Shown in pieces: positions 24,890 to 32,869 of a DNA stretch of 64,000 nt; positions within the stretch are counted from its first letter, which is position 1; every line of letters begins with the position of its first letter. The stretch lies in assembly GCF_003046625.1 (NCBI RefSeq), contig NZ_QAAD01000004.1, positions 124,001-188,000 of the forward strand, given 5' to 3'. Source of the DNA: Mangrovibacterium marinum (GTDB taxonomy: Bacteria; Bacteroidota; Bacteroidia; Bacteroidales; Prolixibacteraceae). The notes below the pieces were generated by a model. That model did not search any database and had not been told where the DNA came from. It worked only from the letters and a program-made list of their open reading frames with translations. Position numbers and translations under genes: made by a program.

Positions 24890-27724
24890 ATGAAATTAAT
24901 CATCCAAATAGTTTTTCTCCTGCTTGTAATCGTTTACATTCAGGGAACGTCATTTGCTCAAACAACACAGGTGAAGTACCTCTCCGGCATCGGGGTTGAT
25001 CATCCGGTTGAGTGGGATTTTTTCTGCACTGCTGGTCGCAACTCGGGAAAGTGGACTAAAATTGAAGTTCCTTCGTGCTGGGAGCAACAAGGATTTGGCA
25101 AGTACGATTATGGGCATGCCAAAGATTCTGTACGCGGTAAAGAGCAGGGCTTGTACAAATACGAATTTTCTGTTCCAGCCGATTGGAGTAAAAAGCAGGT
25201 TGACATTGTATTCCAGGGATCGATGACGGATACCGAAGTCAAGATTAATGGCAAGTCAGCCGGATCAATTCACCAGGGAGCATTTTATGAATTTCGTTAC
25301 AACATCAGCAAATTATTGAAGTACGGGCAGAGCAATCTGCTTGAAGTACGGGTATCCAAACAATCGGCCAACGAGTCGGTGAACAAAGCAGAGCGTCACG
25401 GCGACTACTGGATTTTCGGTGGGATTTTTCGGCCTGTTTATCTCGAAGCGATGCCGATAAATCACATCGAACGGGTGGCAATTGACGCCAAGGCGGACGG
25501 TACATTTGCGGCTGATGTTTTTCTGGCGGGTACAGTGAAAAGCGGTGAGCTGCGAGCACAAGTATTGACATTGGACAACAAGGCGGTTGGAAAGTCTTTT
25601 TCAGTTCCTGTTGAAAAAGGCGCATCAAAAGTGACGCTTCAATCCACAATCGAAAATATTAAAAGCTGGAACCCGGAAGATCCAAATCTGTACAATGTAA
25701 AGTTTGAATTGGTTTCGAACGGTCAGCCGGTTCATGCAACGGCTGCTCGTTTTGGCTTCAGAACCATCGAGGTTCGTCAGCGCGATGGCATCTATGTGAA
25801 TGGTGTCAAGGTGAAATTCAAGGGTGTCAACCGCCATACCTTTCGCGCTGAATACGGCCGTGCATCCAGCAAGGCACTGAGCATTGAAGATGTTGAGCTG
25901 ATCAAGTCGATGAACATGAATGCCGTTCGTATGTCGCATTATCCGCCGGATTCGCACTTCCTGGATGTTTGCGATTCGCTCGGCCTGTTTGTGCTCGATG
26001 AACTAACCGGATGGCACGCCACCTACGATGACGTTGTTGGCCCCAAACTGGTGAAAGAAATGGTGACGCGCGATGTGAACCACCCATCCATTGTGCTATG
26101 GGACAATGGCAACGAAGGTGGGCACAACCCCAATTTCGATGCTTATTTTAAGGAATACGATATTCAGAAACGCGTGGTCATTTATCCGTGGATGGAGCAC
26201 AACGGAATTGCGACACAGCACTATCGCCCGTACGATTACGGTGCCGGAACCTTTTGGAACGGTCGCCTGATTACCATGCCTACCGAGTTTTTACATGGTA
26301 TGTATGATGGTGGCCACGGTGCCGGTTTGTACGATTATTGGGAATATATATGGAATAAACCCAAGGCAGCCGGCGGTTTCCTGTGGGACCTGTTCGATCA
26401 GGGCATTTTGCGTACCGATAAGGATGGCGAGCTTTATGACACCGATGGAAACCACGGTGCTGATGGCATTGTGGGCCCCAACCTGGAAAAAGAAGCCAGC
26501 TATTACGCGATCAAGGAAATTTGGTCGCCAGTGAAATTGGAGGAGCGCGAGATTACTTCTGGCTGGGATAAGAAATTGGGCGTTGAGAACCGATACATCT
26601 ACACAAATCTCAAGGAATGTCAGTTCAGCTTCAAACTTGAGAAATTACATCTGCCAAATCATAAGGTGATCCAAATGGTCGAAGTGGGAACCATTCCTGC
26701 TCCGGATTTGGCGCCGGGCGAAAAAGGGCAGCTGCAAATTCCGGTGCCTGCCAACTGGGCTGATTTTGATGTGATGGAAATCACTGCAACCGATTGTTTT
26801 GGCAAAGAATTATACAGCTGGAATTATCCGCTGATAACGGCTTCGGCGATGGCTGACCGTTTAATGAATCAGGCCGAAAAGACTGAAAAGTTACAATTGA
26901 CAGACGCAGGTGACTATTTATTGGTTCAGGGAGCGGATGTTCAATTTACCATTAATAAAAAGAATGGATTCCTGCAGCAGGTTCGCAACGAAAAAGGCAT
27001 CATTCCGTTTACCAATGGCCCTGATATCAGTGCCGGGCTAACGGCTTTCAAAGGACTGGAAACAAAAATAGTTGGCAAGGACAGCATTACAATTACCTGT
27101 CATTTTCAAACCGAAAATGCGGATTCTTCGCGCATGAAGGAATTTATCTGGACATTTTACCCGAATGGTTGGGCCAAGCTTCATTTGTATTATTTCCCGC
27201 CTGAATATGACAAGGATTTCGATTACATGGGTGTGAATTTTTCGTATCCGGAAGAGTTGGTAAACGGAGTGGAATGGTTGGGGAATGGCCCTTACCGTGT
27301 TTGGAAAAACCGCACCCAAGGTGTTGAATTTGGCGTTCACCAAAAAGATTACAACAATACAATTACCGGAGTTAGTCCTCTGGTTTATCCCGAGTTTAAA
27401 GGTTATCATGCCAACCTTTACTGGGCTCGTATTCAGTCGAAAGAGCAATCGTTTACGGTTGCTATTTCAACCGACGATGTTTTCCTTCGGCTTTACACCC
27501 CGGCTGATCCCGAGCAATACGATAAGCGTGTTTCACCGGTCTTCCCGAAAGGTGACATCTCGTTTATGCAGGCCATCCCGCCTATCGGAACAAAGTGCAA
27601 CGATCCGTGGAACATGGGGCCGTCGGGTCTGAAAAACAAGTTCTTCGATTACGGGCCATTTGACGATTGGCGAATCCGCAGCCAGCAAATGACGCTCTAC
27701 TTCAATTTTTCGTCGAACCAATAA
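24890..27724 (+). CDS. GH2 family glycosidase (beta-galactosidase-type)
   Basis: 944 residues with a signal peptide (about residues 4-24, ending SFAQ). GH2 architecture: jelly-roll sugar-binding domain, Ig-like domain, TIM barrel (VNRHTFRAEYGRA, MNAVRMSHYPPDSHFLDVCD), then beta-sandwiches. Expected acid/base Glu409 (DNGNEGG) and nucleophile Glu466 (EFLHGMYDG) are present. GH2 members act on beta-galactosides, beta-glucuronides, beta-mannosides or alpha-L-arabinopyranosides; RG-II loci contain several. A LacI-type operator overlaps codons 12-17 of the gene. Confidence 0.88.
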   Translation: MKLIIQIVFLLLVIVYIQGTSFAQTTQVKYLSGIGVDHPVEWDFFCTAGRNSGKWTKIEVPSCWEQQGFGKYDYGHAKDSVRGKEQGLYKYEFSVPADWSKKQVDIVFQGSMTDTEVKINGKSAGSIHQGAFYEFRYNISKLLKYGQSNLLEVRVSKQSANESVNKAERHGDYWIFGGIFRPVYLEAMPINHIERVAIDAKADGTFAADVFLAGTVKSGELRAQVLTLDNKAVGKSFSVPVEKGASKVTLQSTIENIKSWNPEDPNLYNVKFELVSNGQPVHATAARFGFRTIEVRQRDGIYVNGVKVKFKGVNRHTFRAEYGRASSKALSIEDVELIKSMNMNAVRMSHYPPDSHFLDVCDSLGLFVLDELTGWHATYDDVVGPKLVKEMVTRDVNHPSIVLWDNGNEGGHNPNFDAYFKEYDIQKRVVIYPWMEHNGIATQHYRPYDYGAGTFWNGRLITMPTEFLHGMYDGGHGAGLYDYWEYIWNKPKAAGGFLWDLFDQGILRTDKDGELYDTDGNHGADGIVGPNLEKEASYYAIKEIWSPVKLEEREITSGWDKKLGVENRYIYTNLKECQFSFKLEKLHLPNHKVIQMVEVGTIPAPDLAPGEKGQLQIPVPANWADFDVMEITATDCFGKELYSWNYPLITASAMADRLMNQAEKTEKLQLTDAGDYLLVQGADVQFTINKKNGFLQQVRNEKGIIPFTNGPDISAGLTAFKGLETKIVGKDSITITCHFQTENADSSRMKEFIWTFYPNGWAKLHLYYFPPEYDKDFDYMGVNFSYPEELVNGVEWLGNGPYRVWKNRTQGVEFGVHQKDYNNTITGVSPLVYPEFKGYHANLYWARIQSKEQSFTVAISTDDVFLRLYTPADPEQYDKRVSPVFPKGDISFMQAIPPIGTKCNDPWNMGPSGLKNKFFDYGPFDDWRIRSQQMTLYFNFSSNQ
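24925..24938. promoter_or_regulatory. LacI-type operator match inside the GH2 signal-peptide region
   Basis: TGTAATCGTTTACA differs from the perfect operator by one base. It lies 35 bp after the start codon of the GH2 gene, where a bound repressor could block transcription. Chance is possible because the region also encodes a hydrophobic signal peptide. Confidence 0.4.
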
Positions 27725-27847
27725 AACTAGTGAAGCAAAGAAATAGAAGCTAAACCGTGATCTTGAAATTTAGCACATACGAGAATCCTTGTTTTTTCTG
27801 TTCGGGAATCTGAAAATCAGGTAATCCGATGATCTAAAATCAAACCA

Positions 27848-29821
27848 ATGAAACAAATCAAACTGAAAAAATACATCATCTGCCTGGTCCTGGCTATTGT
27901 CAGTGCTTCTGCGTTTGCATCCGAAATTTGGGTTTCGCCCACAGGAAAGGACTCGAATCCGGGAACTGAAGCCTTGCCCATGCAATCCATTCAGCAAGCA
28001 CTGTTGAAAGCCCGCGAGCTGAGATCGGATAAGGCAGCATCAACAAATGATGGCATTCAAATTATTTTGAAGGCAGGAGAATACCAACTTCAGGAGCCAA
28101 TCCTGTTGGAGCCGGAGGATTCAAACACAAGCATTCGCGCAGCCAAAGATGCGAAAGTGACCATCAGCGGTGGCCAGCATGTTACCGGTTGGCAGCAGGT
28201 TGGCAAGTCCATTTACAAGGCTCAGCTGGATCGGGACACGAAGCTTCGGACTTTGTTTGTAAATGGCAAACGGATGCGTATGGCCGGAACCGACATTCCG
28301 GTGAATGGGCTGGGCGACTGGGGAACTTTCAATATTAAAGGTGACGAAGATTGGGCTTTCGGTGCAGGTTCTGCCATTGACGGAATTAAGTTTGCCTCAA
28401 CGGATATTCAACCGTACCAAAACCCCGAAGATTTGGAGTTGGTGCAATTCAATGTTTGGACCGAAAAGATTCTTTGTGCCCGCGATATGGCGCAATTGGG
28501 TGATACAACCGTTATCCAACTTCAGCAGCCTTACGGTGCCATTGCCACAACGATGGCCTGGGCCGGAAAAATTAACTACGATAAGACTTTCGTCGTTCGG
28601 AATGCCTATGAACTGCTGGATTCTCCCGGTGAGTTTTATTTCAACCGAAAAAGCAAAACGCTGTATTATTACAGCAATGGCGCGGATCTGGCAACGGCCG
28701 AAGTGATTGCCCCAACCGCCGAAGGTTTGGTGCATATCAAAGGAGAATCGACCGAAAAGCGGGTGCACGATATCCGCTTCGAGGGAATCACTTTTTCCTA
28801 CGATCACTGGCCATTGATGGATGTTGCCGGATCGCATGGCTTTGCCGGTATTCAAAGTTTGGGTTTGGCCGTGAAATACATTCCCGGCGGCAACTGGCAC
28901 GAAACAGAATACAACAGCACCGATGTTCCGCGTGGCGCTATTCAGGTTGAAAATGCCGAAGGAATCGAATTTATCGGCAACCGTTTTGAGCACATCAGCT
29001 CGGGTATTGCCATTAACCTGGTGAACGATGTGCAAAACAGCCGGGTTGAAGGAAACTATTTCAACGACCTTTTAGGAAATGCGGTCAACCTTGGTCATCC
29101 GCAACACTACAAAATTGGCGATGGCGACATTTACGCGAAAGGTGTGGAAGGGCTTTGCGAAGGCAACCGTGTGGCCAATAATTACCTGCGTAACGTTAGC
29201 CTCGACTTCCGCCAGCTTGAAGGAATTACTTCATTTTTTGTAGCCAATACCGAGATCGTTCACAACGACATTGACGGCACGCCTTACGGAGCGATCGTTT
29301 GCGGCTGGTGGTGGGGCAATTCGGGTATCCCGGCTTCAACACTCGCAAAAAATAACACCATCAGTTTTAACAAAGCGGGCAATACGCACAAAGTGCTCGA
29401 CGATGGCGGTATTATTTACCTGTTGGGCGAACAACCCGGCACGGTGGTCGAAGGGAACTACCTTTACAACGGGCCTCGGTGCATTTATCCCGACGACGGT
29501 TCGGCTTACCTGACGATTACCGGAAATGTGGTGGATAATGACAGCTACAAATGGATGTGGCTTCACCTGTGGACCAAGCGTTGCCACGATATTACGGCCC
29601 GCAACAACTATGTGAAGAACAACCTGCTGATGGATAATGGGACCAACGACAAGATTGATGATACCCATAATTTTCGCGATGAAAAATGGTCGGATGAAGC
29701 TCAAAAGATGATCGATTTCGCGGGTATTGAGTCGAAATACAAGGCTATTATCCCGGAAAGCGAACCTGCGAAAATCAGTATTCACCCTAATGGATTTAAA
29801 GAACGGGATGTTTTTCATTAG
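27848..29821 (+). CDS. GH141-like right-handed beta-helix glycosidase
   Basis: 657 residues with a signal peptide ending near AFAS (residue 26). EIWVSPTGKDSNPGT starts the first beta-strands, as in many parallel beta-helix enzymes. The central region has the GH141 phrase YELLDSPGEFYFNRKSKTLYYY, followed by repeated coil turns such as EFIGNRFEHISSGIAI and CEGNRVANNYLRNVSLDFRQ. GH141 includes an RG-II alpha-L-fucosidase (BT1002) and a xylanase. In this locus fucosidase activity on RG-II is the best guess. Ends directly on a heptamer repeat. Confidence 0.72.
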   Translation: MKQIKLKKYIICLVLAIVSASAFASEIWVSPTGKDSNPGTEALPMQSIQQALLKARELRSDKAASTNDGIQIILKAGEYQLQEPILLEPEDSNTSIRAAKDAKVTISGGQHVTGWQQVGKSIYKAQLDRDTKLRTLFVNGKRMRMAGTDIPVNGLGDWGTFNIKGDEDWAFGAGSAIDGIKFASTDIQPYQNPEDLELVQFNVWTEKILCARDMAQLGDTTVIQLQQPYGAIATTMAWAGKINYDKTFVVRNAYELLDSPGEFYFNRKSKTLYYYSNGADLATAEVIAPTAEGLVHIKGESTEKRVHDIRFEGITFSYDHWPLMDVAGSHGFAGIQSLGLAVKYIPGGNWHETEYNSTDVPRGAIQVENAEGIEFIGNRFEHISSGIAINLVNDVQNSRVEGNYFNDLLGNAVNLGHPQHYKIGDGDIYAKGVEGLCEGNRVANNYLRNVSLDFRQLEGITSFFVANTEIVHNDIDGTPYGAIVCGWWWGNSGIPASTLAKNNTISFNKAGNTHKVLDDGGIIYLLGEQPGTVVEGNYLYNGPRCIYPDDGSAYLTITGNVVDNDSYKWMWLHLWTKRCHDITARNNYVKNNLLMDNGTNDKIDDTHNFRDEKWSDEAQKMIDFAGIESKYKAIIPESEPAKISIHPNGFKERDVFH

Positions 29822-29922
29822 AGTCGTGATACTTGAGTCTTGAGTCTTGAGTAGTGAGTAGTGAGTCGTGAGTAACCAGCAACCAGCAACCAGTAACCAG
29901 CAACCAGTAACCAGTAACCACT
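29821..29922. repeat. Two adjoining heptanucleotide tandem arrays
   Basis: Seven copies of GAGTNNT (29821-29869) are followed, after GAGT, by seven copies of AACCAGY or a near variant (29874-29922). Together they fill almost all of the 114-bp gap between the GH141-like and GH138-like genes and end 13 bp before the next start codon. Copy number could change by slippage and alter spacing to the translation start. No coding potential. Confidence 0.9.
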
Positions 29923-29935
29923 AACCCGAAATACA

Positions 29936-32653
29936 ATGAATTTTAACCGAGTGAAAAAGACATTTTATACGCTTCTAACCGCGCTTATTTTCTGGTCGTG
30001 TACCGGAAAAGGAAAGGTCGCGATTGTATCCAAACAGCAAGGTTCGCGCGAAAAATATGCCGTTGAACGGCTTTCAGCCCAATTAACAGAAAGTGGCTAT
30101 CAGGTTGAAGTCGTTTCATCGGCTGATAGTGCAACCGGCGCAAAAATCATCTTGCAACAAATTGCACTGGATTCCACAGCCGTTAAAGGAAGTCCTGCAG
30201 CTTTGCCGGAAGAAGGCTATGCCATCGAAAGTAGCGGCCGCGATATTCAGCTTTCGGCAACCGGTACTTCGGGAATCCTGTATGGCTGCCTTTACCTGGT
30301 CGATCAACTGAAAGAAAAAGGGAAGTTGCCTGAAAATATCAGCCTTACTGACCAGCCGGAAATGGTGATGCGCGGTACTTGCATTGGCCTGCAGAAAACA
30401 AGCTATTTGCCCGGAAGGGGAGTTTACGAATATCCCTACACGCCCGAAAATTTCCCCTGGTTTTACGATAAGGAGCTTTGGATTAAGTACCTCGATAGGT
30501 TGGTTGAAAATCGCTACAATTCACTCTACTTATGGAATGGACATCCGTTTGCCTCGCTGGTGAAGTTGAAAGATTACCCGTACGCGGTAGAGGTGGATGA
30601 TGCCACTTTTGAGAAGAACAAGGAGATGTTTGCCTTTCTGACCAAAGAGGCCGACAAACGTGGAATCTGGGTCATCCAGATGTTCTACAATATTATCCTG
30701 TCGAAACCATTTGCCGAGCACCATCACCTGAAAACACAGGATCGCAGCCGCGGAATTACGCCGCTCATTTCAGATTATACCCGAAAAAGCATTGCTGCTT
30801 TTATCGAAAATTACCCGAACGTGGGTCTGTTGGTGACTTTGGGCGAGGCCATGAACACGATCGATGATGATGTCGATTGGTTCACCAAAACCATTATTCC
30901 CGGAGTACAGGATGGTTTGAAAGCGACCGGATCCGAGCATGAACCACCCATCGTGCTGCGCGGTCACGATACCGATGCCGAGAAAGTAATGGGCGCTTCC
31001 TTGCCGATTTACAAGAACCTGTACACCATGTTTAAATACAACGGCGAATCGCTGACGACCTATGAACCGCGAGATGCCTGGGAGTCTATTCCTACGGCTC
31101 TAAGCAAACTGGGATCGGTGCATATCTCGAATGTGCATATTTTGGCTAACCTGGAGCCTTTCCGCTACGGTTCGCCCGATTTTATTGAAAAGAGCGTGCA
31201 GGCCATGCACCGCGATCAGGGCGCAAACGGCGTGCATGTGTATCCGCAGTCTTCGTATTGGGATTGGCCCTATACCGCCGATAAAACCGAACCTCGTCTG
31301 TTGGAAATGGATCGCGATTGGATTTGGTACGCTGCCTGGGGACGTTATGCCTGGAAAGCCAAACGCGATAGTCTGGATGAAGTGAATTACTGGTCGGGTA
31401 GGCTGAATGACTTCTACGGCAGTAAAACGGCCGGCGAAAATATATTGAAAGCCTATGAAGAAGCAGGTGAAATAGCGCCCAAACTGCTGCGATCGTTCGG
31501 TATTTCCGATGGAAACCGTCAAACTTTATTGCTGGGGATGTTCATGGGGCAGCTGGTCAATCCGCAGAAGTATAATGTGTACAGCAACTTTTGGTCGTCG
31601 AGCGGCCCCCTGAAAGAGGTGCTGCAGGTGTATGCTGAAAAAGAATTTAAGGGTGAAGCGCACCAGGGCGAGACACCTCCGCAAATTGCTGCCCAGGTCG
31701 TTGAACACGGGCGAAAAGCAGTTGGGGCGATTGATGCAGTTTCGGGCCAAATCACCGAAAATAAAGACGAGTTTGCACGACTTCAAAACGATATGTACTG
31801 CTACCAGGCCTTTGCCGATTGCTTTGCCGAGAAGGTGAAAGCGGCCATGCTGGTGCTCAATTATAAATATTCGAATCAGGTTGAAGACCTGGAGGCTGCT
31901 TTGCCGCATCTGGAGAAGAGCCTGGAATATTTTCAGCAATTAGTTGACCTGACCAAGGATTCCTATCTGTATGCCAACAGCATGCAAACGGCTCAGCGCC
32001 GGATTCCCATTTCGGGGGTCGACGGTACGAATAAAACCTGGGCCGAGTTGTTGCCGCACTATCAAACCGAGTTCGACAATTTCAAGCGTAACCTGCAAAT
32101 GTTGAAGGACAATGGCGGACAAATGAAAGCCGATCATCCAATTTTGAAATCGGTAGATGTGCAGGTGCTCAATAAAGGTGTAAAACGCTATCCGCTGAAA
32201 GAAGGCGTACCGGTTTATTCAGACAATAAAGCGAAGATTGCCGCTGTGGCTGATGAGTTGAAAGGCTTGTCGGGCGTGCAGTTTTCAGATAACGAACAAC
32301 GGGCAGAAGGAACAAGTTTGAAGTTTAAATCCGACAAGCCGGTGAAAGTTGTGGTAGGCTATTTCAACACAAACAGTTACACCATTTTGGAGCCGCCAAC
32401 CCTGGAAACCAACGCCAACGCCAACGATCGCGGACAGGCGGATATCAAAATAGCCAATGCCATCGACCTGCCGGGCTTGTACCCGGTAAATGTGTACACC
32501 TACCGTTTTGACGCAGGTGAACAGGAGCTGGTGTTGGGGAAAGGCCGTGTATTGATTTTGGGCTTTATGGATGCTGATCAGGAAATCGAAATTCACGATG
32601 CGGGTATGGTCGACGATCCCAATGGCCCGGCAGTGGATTGGCTTTTTTATTAG
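29936..32653 (+). CDS. GH138-like alpha-galacturonidase candidate, lipoprotein
   Basis: 905 residues with a lipobox WSC (Cys22). Residues 28-125 form a GH20b/GH67N-like N-domain (YAIESSGRDIQLSATGTSGILYG). A TIM barrel covers about 150-480. Glu304 (VTLGEAMN) and Glu371 (KYNGESL) are candidate catalytic acids. Their spacing of 67 equals that of Glu294/Glu361 reported, as I recall, for the RG-II alpha-galacturonidase GH138. A helical domain (about 490-700) and a beta-sandwich follow. Alternatives are GH115/GH67-like uronidases. Expected to act in the periplasm on the galacturonic acid of RG-II chain A. Confidence 0.65.
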   Translation: MNFNRVKKTFYTLLTALIFWSCTGKGKVAIVSKQQGSREKYAVERLSAQLTESGYQVEVVSSADSATGAKIILQQIALDSTAVKGSPAALPEEGYAIESSGRDIQLSATGTSGILYGCLYLVDQLKEKGKLPENISLTDQPEMVMRGTCIGLQKTSYLPGRGVYEYPYTPENFPWFYDKELWIKYLDRLVENRYNSLYLWNGHPFASLVKLKDYPYAVEVDDATFEKNKEMFAFLTKEADKRGIWVIQMFYNIILSKPFAEHHHLKTQDRSRGITPLISDYTRKSIAAFIENYPNVGLLVTLGEAMNTIDDDVDWFTKTIIPGVQDGLKATGSEHEPPIVLRGHDTDAEKVMGASLPIYKNLYTMFKYNGESLTTYEPRDAWESIPTALSKLGSVHISNVHILANLEPFRYGSPDFIEKSVQAMHRDQGANGVHVYPQSSYWDWPYTADKTEPRLLEMDRDWIWYAAWGRYAWKAKRDSLDEVNYWSGRLNDFYGSKTAGENILKAYEEAGEIAPKLLRSFGISDGNRQTLLLGMFMGQLVNPQKYNVYSNFWSSSGPLKEVLQVYAEKEFKGEAHQGETPPQIAAQVVEHGRKAVGAIDAVSGQITENKDEFARLQNDMYCYQAFADCFAEKVKAAMLVLNYKYSNQVEDLEAALPHLEKSLEYFQQLVDLTKDSYLYANSMQTAQRRIPISGVDGTNKTWAELLPHYQTEFDNFKRNLQMLKDNGGQMKADHPILKSVDVQVLNKGVKRYPLKEGVPVYSDNKAKIAAVADELKGLSGVQFSDNEQRAEGTSLKFKSDKPVKVVVGYFNTNSYTILEPPTLETNANANDRGQADIKIANAIDLPGLYPVNVYTYRFDAGEQELVLGKGRVLILGFMDADQEIEIHDAGMVDDPNGPAVDWLFY

Positions 32654-32732
32654 GAGAATCGAAGCTGAATTGTAAAGCTATTAGGAGCTAAAATAATGCA
32701 CTTGATTTCATTTTTAGTCCTTCGATATTTCT

Positions 32733-32772
32733 TATTTCTTATTCGGTATTTTGAATTGGAGAATAAGAAATA
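32733..32772. repeat. 12-bp inverted repeat in the GH138-GH95 gap
   Basis: TATTTCTTATTC and its exact reverse complement GAATAAGAAATA are 16 bp apart in a 216-bp gap. The stem is AT-only apart from two G-C pairs and no T-run follows, so it is not a usual terminator. Nothing else recognised in this gap. Confidence 0.6.
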
Positions 32773-32869
32773 CGGAATGAGGAACAAAAAATAAGAAAGG
32801 TGATGTACATCAGAAAGTAGTGGAACACAATTGTTCTTTCTGCTTTCAAAATTTCAGAAAACTAACGAT

